From NCBI GenBank assembly GCA_020635275.1, contig JACKAA010000006.1, positions 1 to 64,000 of the forward strand: DNA of 64,000 nt. Reading direction: 5' to 3'. Source of the stretch: Ignavibacteriales bacterium (lineage in GTDB: Bacteria; Bacteroidota; Ignavibacteria; Ignavibacteriales; Melioribacteraceae). Positions within the stretch are counted from its first letter, which is position 1, and each line of letters starts with the position of its first letter. Both the position numbers and the translations under genes were made by a program. The notes under the pieces were generated by a model. It worked only from the letters and a program-made list of their open reading frames with translations. It ran no database searches and had not been told where the DNA came from. Shown piece by piece: positions 55,152-63,762 of the stretch.

Positions 55152-55182
55152 ATTTAATTTTTTGTTTAGTTAAAACGTACAA

Positions 55183-56532
55183 TTACATTTCCCAACCTTT
55201 GGGATATTTTTTTGTTAAAAGCTCATTTGCTTCATCCATATTGGTAAATTCACCTTTTTTACCATCATATTCAAGAATAGTATTCTTTTCTTTCATTTTA
55301 ATTGCAACGTTTCCCAATAACATAGTTTCGGTTAATTTTGCGCTATATTCAAAATCGGTTGTACTTTTAGTTCCATTCTTAATTGCCTCTAACCATTCTT
55401 CATAAATTCCTGGCGATCTAGGAATAGTTTTTTCTGGCATATCAAAATCTTGCATTGCTGTTTCTGGAATTAGTCTTGGACTATCACCATAATTATCATG
55501 CATTAGTTTGCCTTCGGTTCCATAATATATACAAGCACCTAACTTTCTGCCTGGTTCTAAATCTTCAGGTCTTGGTGGTAATAATCCGCCATCATACCAT
55601 ACAATTTTCACGGGTGCACGCCCATCTTTTTCCGGGAATGTCCACGTGACTATTGAAGAAACTGGGTATGTCTGATCATTAAATTCAGATGATGAAGCTT
55701 GAATTGTATCTGGGAAATCTAAATTCAATGCCCAAAATGGCTGATCAAGAATATGAGCACCCATATCACCTAATGCTCCAGTTCCAAAATCCCACCATCC
55801 TCTCCAACTAAATGGATGATACGCAGGATGATAATCTCTATAAGGAGCCGGTCCTAACCATAAATTCCAATTTAAAAAATTAGGTAGTGATGGAATTTCT
55901 TCAGGCTTTTCAATTCCTTGAGGCCAAATTGGTCTATTTGTCCAGGTATGAACTTCTTTTACATCACCAATTGCTCCATCAGCAATCCATTCATTTACTA
56001 ATCTAGCGCCTTCGCCGGCGTGACCTTGATTTCCCATTTGAGTTACAACATTGTATCTTTTTGCTGCCTCTGCTAATTTTCTTGCTTCATAAACCGTATG
56101 AGTTAGTGGTTTTTGTACATAAACATGTTTCCCTAATTGTATAGCACTTAAAGCAATTATTGCATGAGTATGATCAGGTGTGCTAATTGTAAGTGCATCC
56201 ACATTTTTTTCTTTATCTAATAAAACTCTAAAATCATCATAAAATCTTGCATTGGGATATTTTTCACGAGTTTTTGCTCCTCTGATTTCGTCAACATCAC
56301 AGAGCGCAACTACGTTTTCATTTTCCATAGCTTCTGCATCAGTTTCACCTTTACCTCCAATACCAATACATGCTATATTTAGTTTATCACTTGGTGCAAC
56401 AAATCCTTTACCTCCAAGAACGTGCCGAGGTAAAATAGTAAAAGCTGCTGTAGCCATTGCAGTTCTGCCTATGAAACTTCTTCTTGTTATACCATTCTTA
56501 CTTTCATTTTTTGATTCTTCATTTTTTACCAT
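55183..56532 (-). CDS. Tat-exported Gfo/Idh/MocA-family oxidoreductase (QKP variant)
   Basis: A 449-residue protein with a twin-arginine signal (ITRRSFIGRTAMATAAF). It is clearly paralogous to the product at 40278: both have LPRHVLGG/VPRNVLGG after the signal, the KLNIACIGIGGKG Rossmann start, VYVQKPLTHTVYEA in place of EKP, and the FGTGALGDMGAHI block. It is the first gene of the minus-strand run with cytochromes, GT39-like and ApbE genes, starting about 125 bases from operator E. A periplasmic sugar dehydrogenase is the likely role. Confidence 0.9.
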   Translation of the reverse strand: MVKNEESKNESKNGITRRSFIGRTAMATAAFTILPRHVLGGKGFVAPSDKLNIACIGIGGKGETDAEAMENENVVALCDVDEIRGAKTREKYPNARFYDDFRVLLDKEKNVDALTISTPDHTHAIIALSAIQLGKHVYVQKPLTHTVYEARKLAEAAKRYNVVTQMGNQGHAGEGARLVNEWIADGAIGDVKEVHTWTNRPIWPQGIEKPEEIPSLPNFLNWNLWLGPAPYRDYHPAYHPFSWRGWWDFGTGALGDMGAHILDQPFWALNLDFPDTIQASSSEFNDQTYPVSSIVTWTFPEKDGRAPVKIVWYDGGLLPPRPEDLEPGRKLGACIYYGTEGKLMHDNYGDSPRLIPETAMQDFDMPEKTIPRSPGIYEEWLEAIKNGTKSTTDFEYSAKLTETMLLGNVAIKMKEKNTILEYDGKKGEFTNMDEANELLTKKYPKGWEM

Positions 56533-56794
56533 GATTACTCCTAAAGGAAAAAAAATAAATTTTTATTAGAGGATGCAAAAAAAGTTTGTTAGTTTTCAAT
56601 AGTTTTTATCAAATAATTTGAATCTGGAAAATAATAAATATTTGAGTTATATTAAGAACAATCGTTTTACTTGCAATATAATATTTTTTTTTATCTGCCT
56701 CAACTTTATTAAATGATAATTTTAACGAAAACCAAAATATCTCATTTTATAACTAAAAAAAAGATATTTTTATACAGAAAAATGCGGAGAAACA
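56533..56794. other. 262-base divergent regulatory region
   Basis: No gene is seen. It separates the minus-strand oxidoreductase/cytochrome run from the plus-strand transporter/oxidoreductase run. The only recognisable elements are the back-to-back promoters around operator E and a GGAG ribosome binding site before 56795. Confidence 0.5.
56649..56682. promoter_or_regulatory. Divergent promoters around a LacI-type operator (site E)
   Basis: The site ACAATC|GTTTTA (56658-56669) keeps the left half and central CG but has a degenerate right half. On the minus strand TTGCAA (56671-56676) and TAATAT (complement of 56649-56654) are spaced by 16 bases, with the operator in the spacer. On the plus strand a perfect TATAAT lies at 56677-56682. 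One repressor could control both directions. Confidence 0.55.
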
Positions 56795-57979
56795 ATGAGT
56801 GTTAAAATCAGATTAGGACTAATGATGTTCCTGCAATATGCAATTTGGGGGGCATGGTATGTTACTGTTGGAAATTATATGAATGCGATAGGTATGACTT
56901 CAGTTATACATTGGGCATATACTGTTAGTCCAATTTCTTCTATAATTTCACCATTTTTTTTAGGAATGGTTGCTGATAGATTCTTTGCAACTGAAAGAGT
57001 TTTAGGTATTTTACATATTATTGGTGGTATATCAATTTTACTGACTCCTTTAGCAGCTGCAGTATCTCCTACATTTTTCATTTTATTGCTATTGATCCAT
57101 ATGCTCGCGTATATGCCGACCGTCGGATTAACAAATACACTGGCATTTGCTAATCTAAGCAATCAGGAAAAGGATTTTCCGCTTATAAGAGTTTTTGGTA
57201 CAATCGGATGGATTATTGCGGGAATATTTGTAAGTAAAATATTAGGAGCTGACGAATCTTCACTTCCTTTAACTATTGCTGGTATAGCAAGTTTACTTAT
57301 GGGATTTTTCAGTTTTACACTTCCTCATACTCCGCCGCCGGCAAAAGGTGAAAAAACATCTTTTAGGAAAATAATTGGTATTGATGCAATAAAAAAATTA
57401 AACACTAAATCTTTTGTAATCTTTATAATAAGTTCATTTTTAATCAGCATTCCTTTAGCGGTTTATTATGCATATGCACCTGTATTTCTAAATGAAACCG
57501 GAATTGAAAATCCAGCATTTGTTATGTCTTTTGGACAAATGTCGGAAGTTGTGTTTATCTTAATTATGCCTATGTTATTCCCAATTTTAGGTGTCAAGAA
57601 AATGCTGCTGACCGGAATGGGAGCTTGGGCGCTTCGCTATTTCTTGTTTGCTTTAGGTGCTGACGAATCAATTGCATGGATGATAATTTCCGGAGTAATT
57701 TTACATGGTATTTGCTATGATTTCTTTTTCGTTGCCGGTTTTATTTATGTTGATAAAACTGCACCGGTTGATATACGCGGACAAGCTCAAGGATTCATTA
57801 TTCTTGCTACATATGGATTTGGAATGTTGATTGGATCTCAAATTGCAGGATTATTATTTAATAATATAATCAGTGGAACAAATTTACTTGAATGGCAAAA
57901 TTTTTGGTTTATTCCCGCAATATTTGCCACAGTAGTAATGATCTTTTTTGGAACAATGTTTAAAGAAAATAAAGTATAA
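56795..57979 (+). CDS. NupG-like MFS transporter (nucleoside:H+ symporter family)
   Basis: A 394-residue protein with about 12 membrane segments. The N-terminus (RLGLMMFLQYAIWGAWYVTV) and the LIRVFGTIGWIIAGIFVS segment are characteristic of the NupG/XapB nucleoside:H+ symporter family. In Bacteroidota and Planctomycetes glycan loci such proteins lie beside Gfo/Idh/MocA genes and probably carry sugars rather than nucleosides, which is inferred from context. It is followed after 28 bases by a Gfo/Idh/MocA gene. Confidence 0.88.
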   Translation: MSVKIRLGLMMFLQYAIWGAWYVTVGNYMNAIGMTSVIHWAYTVSPISSIISPFFLGMVADRFFATERVLGILHIIGGISILLTPLAAAVSPTFFILLLLIHMLAYMPTVGLTNTLAFANLSNQEKDFPLIRVFGTIGWIIAGIFVSKILGADESSLPLTIAGIASLLMGFFSFTLPHTPPPAKGEKTSFRKIIGIDAIKKLNTKSFVIFIISSFLISIPLAVYYAYAPVFLNETGIENPAFVMSFGQMSEVVFILIMPMLFPILGVKKMLLTGMGAWALRYFLFALGADESIAWMIISGVILHGICYDFFFVAGFIYVDKTAPVDIRGQAQGFIILATYGFGMLIGSQIAGLLFNNIISGTNLLEWQNFWFIPAIFATVVMIFFGTMFKENKV

Positions 57980-58007
57980 AATTTTCAGGATAATTGAGGA
58001 GAAAAGA

Positions 58008-59261
58008 ATGGCAAAAAAAAGACTTGGCATTGGAATCATTGGAGCCGGATTTATTGGTAAATTTCATATTCGTTCTTGGATTTCTGTAAGAGATGGTGAT
58101 ATAAATGGAATTTTTGACAGAAATGAAGAAACTGCTAATGAAGCAGCATCTCTTGTAAAATCATTAAATGTTGGTGATCCCAAAATTTACAAATCCGTAA
58201 CTGATTTAGTTGCTGATCCTAATATTGATGCTGTATGGATTTTAACACCAAATTTTACGCGACTTGAAGTTATGGAAGAAATTGTAAATGCAGTTGAATC
58301 GGGAAAAGGTGAGCTGATTGGTGTTGCTTGTGAAAAACCTTTAGGCAGAAATGTTTATGAAGCTAAAAAAATGCTTGAATTAGTCCAGCGAGCAAAATTA
58401 CTCGATGGATATTTGGAAGATCAGATATTTTCTCCAACAACAATTAGAGGAAAAGAATTACTTTGGGCAAGGGGAGCAAATAATGCCGGAAGACCTTATT
58501 TAGCCAGAGCTGCTGAAGAACATAGTGGTCCTCATATGCCATGGTTTTGGGAAGGTTCATTGCAAGGCGGAGGCGTATTAAATGATATGATGTGCCATTC
58601 AGTTGAAGTTGCACGTCATCTTTTGACTCAGCCAGGTAAACCAAGAGAAAGCATAACTCCAGTAAAAGTTACAGCACACACTGAATGCTTAAAATGGCAA
58701 AATCCAAAGTACTCGCAAATATTATCTAATAATAGCAACGGCAAAGTTGATTATAACAATCGTCCTTCTGAAGATTATGCAAGATCTGTAATTGAATATA
58801 GAGATGAAAATAATCAAAAGCTTATAGTTGAAACAACAACTTCATGGTGTTATGTAGGAGCGGGTTTGCGTTTAAGTATGGAAGTTCTTGGACCTGAATA
58901 TTCATTAGCCATAAATTCACTTGATACAGATATGAAAATATTTTTAAGTCGTGATATACATGGAAATCAAGGTGAAGATTTAGTTGAAAAGCAAAATGCA
59001 GAAGTTGGATTAATGCCTATTGTGAGCAACGAAGAAAATGCATATGGTTATGATGTTGAAAATAGACATATGGTTCAATCATTTCTTAATGGAAAAAGAC
59101 CTGCAGAAAATTTTAGTGACGGTGTAAACGTTACTGAATTACTAATGACTGCATATAAAAGTGCCGAGGAAGAAACAACAATTGCATTTCCACCGCCAGA
59201 TCTTGAAACTTTTATACCCAAAGTTGCAAAAGGTGAGTGGAATCCAAAATTAAATAAATAA
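58008..59261 (+). CDS. Gfo/Idh/MocA-family oxidoreductase (cytoplasmic, long form)
   Basis: The protein has about 417 residues. The frame is open from 57948 inside the transporter gene, but GAGGAG lies eight bases before the ATG at 58008, which begins directly with the Rossmann strand (KKRLGIGIIGAGFIGKFHIR). The catalytic motif is intact (GVACEKPLGRNVYEAK) and LQGGGVLNDMMCHSVEVARHLL carries the conserved H. No export signal is present. It probably acts on a sugar imported by the preceding transporter. Confidence 0.9.
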   Translation: MAKKRLGIGIIGAGFIGKFHIRSWISVRDGDINGIFDRNEETANEAASLVKSLNVGDPKIYKSVTDLVADPNIDAVWILTPNFTRLEVMEEIVNAVESGKGELIGVACEKPLGRNVYEAKKMLELVQRAKLLDGYLEDQIFSPTTIRGKELLWARGANNAGRPYLARAAEEHSGPHMPWFWEGSLQGGGVLNDMMCHSVEVARHLLTQPGKPRESITPVKVTAHTECLKWQNPKYSQILSNNSNGKVDYNNRPSEDYARSVIEYRDENNQKLIVETTTSWCYVGAGLRLSMEVLGPEYSLAINSLDTDMKIFLSRDIHGNQGEDLVEKQNAEVGLMPIVSNEENAYGYDVENRHMVQSFLNGKRPAENFSDGVNVTELLMTAYKSAEEETTIAFPPPDLETFIPKVAKGEWNPKLNK

Positions 59262-59272
59262 ACGGAGTGAAC

Positions 59273-60727
59273 ATGAAATTTGGAATTAAAGTAAGTTCAA
59301 TAATTTTATTGTTTGTTTTGGGTAGTGTTTTTGCTCAAACAAAATTAGCAGATGTAAAAGATGAAGTTGCTAAAACAAATTATTCTGAAGTAAAAATAAA
59401 AGTGATTCCGGCTGCAGTTCAGTGCTGGACATTTAGAAAGCTATCTTTTATGGAAACTTTGGATAAGGTTAAAGCATTAGGTGTAAAATATCTTGAAGCG
59501 TATCCCGGTCAAAAATTATTGCCTGATAATGATGAGAAAACAATGGGTCCAGGTATGAGTGAAGGCGATATGCAAATGGTAAAAGATAAACTAAAAGAAT
59601 ATGGAATTACGCTAAGAGCTTTTGGAGTAACAAATTTTGAAAATAATGAAGCTGATGCTAGAAAAACATTTGATTTTGCAAAAGCAATGGGAATAAAAGT
59701 TTTAATGTTGGAACCAAGTTATGATGATTATACAATAATTGAAAAAATGGTAAAAGAATATAATATAAAAGTAGGAATTCATAATCATCCAACTCCATCA
59801 AAATATTGGAATCCAGAAACTGTGATGAAAAACGTAGAAGGATTAGATGAAAGAATTGGAATATGCGGAGATACTGGTCACTGGGCAAGGAGTGGTATTA
59901 AAGCTACAGAAGCGTTAAGATTATTTAAAGGACGAATAAGCAATATTCATTTAAAAGATTTAGATCAATTTGGTGTAAAAGAAGCTGAAGATGTTCCATT
60001 TGGTTCCGGAAAAGTTAATATTCATGATGTATTAGCTGAGTTAACATTACAAAATTACAGAGGAACTTTTTCTGTTGAACATGAAAGAGATGATGAACAA
60101 CCAGATCCAAGTGCATCAATTGCAAAAGGTTTAGAGTACATAAAAGGAATTACTTATTACGAAGGTTTTGATGAAATTTTAGGATGCGATGATAACGGTA
60201 ATTATAATAAACATGGTTGGAATCATTATGGACCGGGTTATTTTGAGTTAGATCAAAAAAGCGGAGTGTTAACTTCTGATGGTGGAATGGGATTATTTTG
60301 GTACAGTGCTGAAAAGTATGATAATTTCATTCTTGATTTAGAATATAAATGTTTAGCTCCAAGAACAAATTCCGGTATATTTTTAAGAGTACCAGAAATG
60401 CCATACAGCAATGATTATATTTATCATTCATTTGAAATACAAATAGATGATGCTTCTCAACCTCCGCATAAAACCGGTTCAGTTTATGACGCAGAACCAG
60501 TAAAAAAAGATGCTATGAAACCTACTGGTGAATGGAATCATTATAGAATTACTTTTAATGGAGACAACATTAAAGTTGAATTAAATGGTGAATTAGTAAA
60601 TGATTGGAACGCAGAACCAAGAGGAAAAATAAAAGACTTTTCAAGTTCAGGCTACATTGGTTTACAAAACCATGATAGTCATGCAAAAGTATGTTTTAAA
60701 AATATATTTGTAAAATCTTTAGATTAA
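59273..60727 (+). CDS. Secreted fusion of TIM-barrel isomerase/epimerase and DUF1080 domain
   Basis: The protein has 484 residues. A GTG two codons upstream lies within the GGAGTG binding site, so the ATG at 59273 is the start. A signal peptide ends at VFAQ (residue 22). Residues about 45-300 are a xylose-isomerase-like barrel (AAVQCWTFRKLSFMETLDKV, VGIHNHPTPSKYW, GICGDTGHWARSG, SNIHLKDLDQFG, TFSVEHERDD). Residues about 305-484 are DUF1080 (SGVLTSDGGMGLFWYSAEKY, NSGIFLRVPEMPYSND, EIQIDDASQPPHKTGSVYD, GYIGLQNHDSH). It joins in one periplasmic polypeptide two activities encoded separately elsewhere in the window. Confidence 0.9.
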   Translation: MKFGIKVSSIILLFVLGSVFAQTKLADVKDEVAKTNYSEVKIKVIPAAVQCWTFRKLSFMETLDKVKALGVKYLEAYPGQKLLPDNDEKTMGPGMSEGDMQMVKDKLKEYGITLRAFGVTNFENNEADARKTFDFAKAMGIKVLMLEPSYDDYTIIEKMVKEYNIKVGIHNHPTPSKYWNPETVMKNVEGLDERIGICGDTGHWARSGIKATEALRLFKGRISNIHLKDLDQFGVKEAEDVPFGSGKVNIHDVLAELTLQNYRGTFSVEHERDDEQPDPSASIAKGLEYIKGITYYEGFDEILGCDDNGNYNKHGWNHYGPGYFELDQKSGVLTSDGGMGLFWYSAEKYDNFILDLEYKCLAPRTNSGIFLRVPEMPYSNDYIYHSFEIQIDDASQPPHKTGSVYDAEPVKKDAMKPTGEWNHYRITFNGDNIKVELNGELVNDWNAEPRGKIKDFSSSGYIGLQNHDSHAKVCFKNIFVKSLD

Positions 60728-60740
60728 AATAAATAAACCT

Positions 60741-60768
60741 AAAACCCAACTTTTTAGTTGGGTTTTTT
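60741..60768 (+). terminator. Rho-independent terminator after the TIM-barrel-DUF1080 gene
   Basis: A perfect 11-base stem, AAAACCCAACT with AGTTGGGTTTT around a TTTT loop, continues into T. It ends the 56795-60727 transcription unit. Confidence 0.9.
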
Positions 60769-60790
60769 GTGTTTAAATTTCTAAAAAAAA

Positions 60791-62518
60791 ATGAAAAGAA
60801 TTTATTTACTTAAAATATGTTTTCTGTTTTTTATTATTGTCAACTCATGTGAACAAAACCATGAGTTAACTAAAAGAGATTCAGAATCTGAAAATTCATT
60901 TAATCAATATGCTCCTGAAGATGCATTTTCTGAAGATCCGAAATATCCATATTATGGAAGTGAAAGTAAATGGAATAGAGGCACTTTCTCAGAAAACGCT
61001 GCGAAAAATTCATATAAACGAAAAAGCCAAAGACAATTACTTGAAGTACTTGATGGAAATTTTGATGAAGCAATAAAAATTTGTCAAAGTGACTTAAAAG
61101 ATGATCCAAATGATCTAGAATCATTATTTATTTTAACTATAGCTTACTGCCAAAATGGACAAATCGATGATGCATTTAATACTGCAATTTTAGCAATTGA
61201 AAAAGGGATGCCAATTGAAAGGTATTTAACAGGACCGAGAGAATTACTACAACCTCTTTATCATAATATTAATTTTCAAAAAATTATTAAAAATAAAAAT
61301 ATTAACATTTTACATGGACCTTTGTTAGGAGCAGTTACAGATTCATCCGCAAAAATATGGTTTAGAACAACAAAGGAATCAAAAATTAAAATTGAAGTTT
61401 ATGAAAATGATATTACTGAAAAACCATTACAAATAGTTGAAAGTAAATCTTTTGCAGAAAATGATTATACAATTGTTTTATCAATAAATGGATTAAAACA
61501 AAATACAACTTATTTGTACAATGTTTTTATAGATAATAATGTTGAACTAAAACAAAAAGTTTTTACAACATTCTCGTCGGGAAAAAGCAAAAAAAATATT
61601 AGAATTGCTTTTGGAGGCGGAGCAGGTTACACACCTAAGTATGAAAAAATATGGAATACAATAAATGAAAGAGAACCAAATTCATTACTTTTGCTAGGAG
61701 ATAATGTCTACATTGATCTTCCAACATTTCCGAATGCTTTTCATGATTATACATATTACAGACGGCAATCAAGTAAGTATTTTAGAGAACTTGTTGACAA
61801 CGTTCCAACTTTCAGTATTTGGGATGACCACGATGCAGCAATAAACGACGTTTGGCTTGGACCTTATATTGATAAACCTAATTGGAAGCTTCCAATGTTA
61901 AAACACTTTGAAAGAAATTGGAATAATCCTTCTTATGGAACAAAAGATGCCCCTGGATGTTTTTATAAATTCTCAATTAGTGATGTAGATTTTTTTATGA
62001 TGGATTGCAGATTCTACAGGACAAATCCGTTTAAAGAAGGACAGACTATGATTGGTCCTATTCAAAAAGAATGGTTGAAATCCTCAATACTAGAATCTAA
62101 AGCGAAGTTCAAGGTGATTGCTTCATCAGTTCCATGGTCGGAAGGCGCAAAGCCTGGCAGTCATGATACTTGGGATGGATACGTAAATGAGAGAGAAGAA
62201 ATTTTTCAGTTTATTGAAGAAAATAAAATTGATGGTATTATTTTATTATCTGCAGATCGACACAGATCTGATGCTTGGAAAATTGAAAGAGAAAATGGAT
62301 ATGATTTTTATGAATTTACAAGTTCAAAATTAACCAATATGCATACACACAAATTAATGCCGAAGGCATTATTCGGATACAATGAAAAATGTTCTTTTGG
62401 AGAGTTAGATTTTAATTTTAAAAATGATAATCCTAAAGTGACTTATAATATTATTAATATTGATGGAGATTTAATAAATTCTATAACAGTAACTCTAAAT
62501 CAGTTATCTTATAAATAA
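60791..62518 (+). CDS. PhoD-like metallophosphatase lipoprotein with N-terminal TPR-like segment
   Basis: A 575-residue lipoprotein (IIVNSCEQNH, C20). Residues about 85-155 form a TPR-like helical stretch (ALEVLDGNFDEAIKICQ-type repeats, LFILTIAYCQNGQIDDAFN). A fibronectin-like domain (HGPLLGAVTDSSAKIWFRTT) leads to the PhoD phosphatase core: LLLLGDNVYID, SIWDDHDAAINDVW, MMDCRFYRTNPF, ILLSADRHRSDAW. PhoD enzymes hydrolyse phosphodiesters and monoesters using Ca2+ and Fe3+. It starts 22 bases after the terminator with no clear Shine-Dalgarno sequence, so its promoter is unclear. Confidence 0.85.
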   Translation: MKRIYLLKICFLFFIIVNSCEQNHELTKRDSESENSFNQYAPEDAFSEDPKYPYYGSESKWNRGTFSENAAKNSYKRKSQRQLLEVLDGNFDEAIKICQSDLKDDPNDLESLFILTIAYCQNGQIDDAFNTAILAIEKGMPIERYLTGPRELLQPLYHNINFQKIIKNKNINILHGPLLGAVTDSSAKIWFRTTKESKIKIEVYENDITEKPLQIVESKSFAENDYTIVLSINGLKQNTTYLYNVFIDNNVELKQKVFTTFSSGKSKKNIRIAFGGGAGYTPKYEKIWNTINEREPNSLLLLGDNVYIDLPTFPNAFHDYTYYRRQSSKYFRELVDNVPTFSIWDDHDAAINDVWLGPYIDKPNWKLPMLKHFERNWNNPSYGTKDAPGCFYKFSISDVDFFMMDCRFYRTNPFKEGQTMIGPIQKEWLKSSILESKAKFKVIASSVPWSEGAKPGSHDTWDGYVNEREEIFQFIEENKIDGIILLSADRHRSDAWKIERENGYDFYEFTSSKLTNMHTHKLMPKALFGYNEKCSFGELDFNFKNDNPKVTYNIINIDGDLINSITVTLNQLSYK

Positions 62519-62532
62519 AAGAGCACGAATAG

Positions 62533-63729
62533 TTATTTTAGTAAAATCATCTTCTTCATTTCGGAAAAATTCCCAGCGGTCAATTTGTATAAGTATATTC
62601 CACTCGGGTAATTTGAAGCATCCCATTGAATCTCATAATTCCCAGGTTTCTGCTGTTTATTTACAAGTGTTTGAATTTCTCGGCCGAGAATATCATAAAT
62701 TTTGATTTGTACTTTAAATCCCTCTACTCCGCTCGGGATGACACCGTTTGAAATTTCACTTTTCACATTTGACGGAATAGAATATTTTATTGTTGTAACT
62801 GGATTAAATGGATTTGGGTAGTTCTGAAAAAGATTACTTTGAAAGCTTATTTGTTTTATTTCATTACATGATGTTATTTTTTCGAATGAAAAGATTTTTG
62901 ATTCCATATAATCCTTAAAAACAAAAGTTGCTGGCAATTTGCTAGAATACTTTTGTATTGAATCCTCAACCATTAAAATGTTTTGAAAATTTTCTCCATA
63001 TAAAAAATGCATAGGTATTAGCACTTTTGGATTGACGTAATTTATTAGAGTATCAATTTTCCCATTTCCAAATATCCCATCATATCTGTAGAAAGCAATA
63101 TCAATATTTAGTTCCTGTAAATTATAATCTAAATATTGGTCTCCACTTAGTACGTTATCACCTGCGAATAAAATATTAATTCCATTTAATTCAATTAAGT
63201 ATGCTAGGTGCGGAATTGAAAATTCAGGAAATGGTTTATAATGATTAAGAGGAATAGGAGTTATGCTAATTCCACTAATATCTAAATTAATCAAATTAGT
63301 ATCAGATGAATTTACTTCAATAATTTGATCGCTAATTTTGTAGAATAAAGAATCATAATTTAAAAATGAAATTACTTGTTCATTTGTAACTAATTTTCCT
63401 GATGAATTGTTAATTAAATGTAGAATGGTGCTTTCAACATGAAAATGATCTGGATGTGAATGCGAAATCAAAACCAGATTAATATTTTCAAAAGGTTTTT
63501 GTAGAGTAATCAATTTCCCGTGATTTAATAATTCATAGTCAGTAGTTATATAATAACCTGGTAAAGGCATAGCATCAATTATTATTTTTGTTTCTTCAGC
63601 AGTAATCATAAATCCACAATTAGAAATGAATGTTACTTCTACAGAAGATGTATCACAGAATTGATTTCTGGAAGATATTAAAAGAATAACAACTAGAAAA
63701 AATGAAATATAATTTTCTGAATTGTTCAT
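62533..63729 (-). CDS. T9SS-exported metallo-beta-lactamase-fold hydrolase
   Basis: The protein has 398 residues. A hydrophobic leader (FFLVVILLISS) precedes an MBL-fold domain with the metal motif LISHSHPDHFHVES (H90, H92, D94, H95), DITGISITP-like strands and ILFAGDNVLSG, with the IPMHFLYGENF histidine. It resembles UlaG-like/ComEC-like MBL hydrolases. The last 100 residues are a type A sorting domain (FQNYPNPFNPVTTIKYSIP, YDILGREIQTLVNKQQ, PSGIYLYKL, KKMILLK). Between its first strands is an extra stretch, SEISNGVIPSGVEGFK, encoded by a repeat-like sequence at 62720-62743. Confidence 0.85.
   Translation of the reverse strand: MNNSENYISFFLVVILLISSRNQFCDTSSVEVTFISNCGFMITAEETKIIIDAMPLPGYYITTDYELLNHGKLITLQKPFENINLVLISHSHPDHFHVESTILHLINNSSGKLVTNEQVISFLNYDSLFYKISDQIIEVNSSDTNLINLDISGISITPIPLNHYKPFPEFSIPHLAYLIELNGINILFAGDNVLSGDQYLDYNLQELNIDIAFYRYDGIFGNGKIDTLINYVNPKVLIPMHFLYGENFQNILMVEDSIQKYSSKLPATFVFKDYMESKIFSFEKITSCNEIKQISFQSNLFQNYPNPFNPVTTIKYSIPSNVKSEISNGVIPSGVEGFKVQIKIYDILGREIQTLVNKQQKPGNYEIQWDASNYPSGIYLYKLTAGNFSEMKKMILLK
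62568..62679 (-). repeat. Sorting-domain direct repeat, copy 1
   Basis: This 112-base stretch matches 63798-63909 at all but four positions by direct comparison (about 96%). It encodes the central part of the T9SS sorting domain. Such identity exceeds what the protein family needs and points to recent duplication or gene conversion. Confidence 0.9.
62720..62743 (-). repeat. Dispersed-repeat-like insertion in a T9SS sorting domain
   Basis: Read on the minus strand the sequence is TGTCATCCCGAGCGG followed by AGTAGAGGG. The TGTCATCCCGAGCG... word recurs widely in genomes of this phylum as a short dispersed repeat (from memory). It is GC-rich against an AT-rich gene and encodes the loop residues VIPSGVEG. 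Confidence 0.55.
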
Positions 63730-63762
63730 AAAAATTAGGAACTATATTAAAATTGTATATGG

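Noticed and set aside
57948..58007. Upstream extension of the Gfo/Idh/MocA gene into the transporter gene
   Set aside because: The extension lacks family similarity, and GAGGAG before the ATG at 58008 marks the start.
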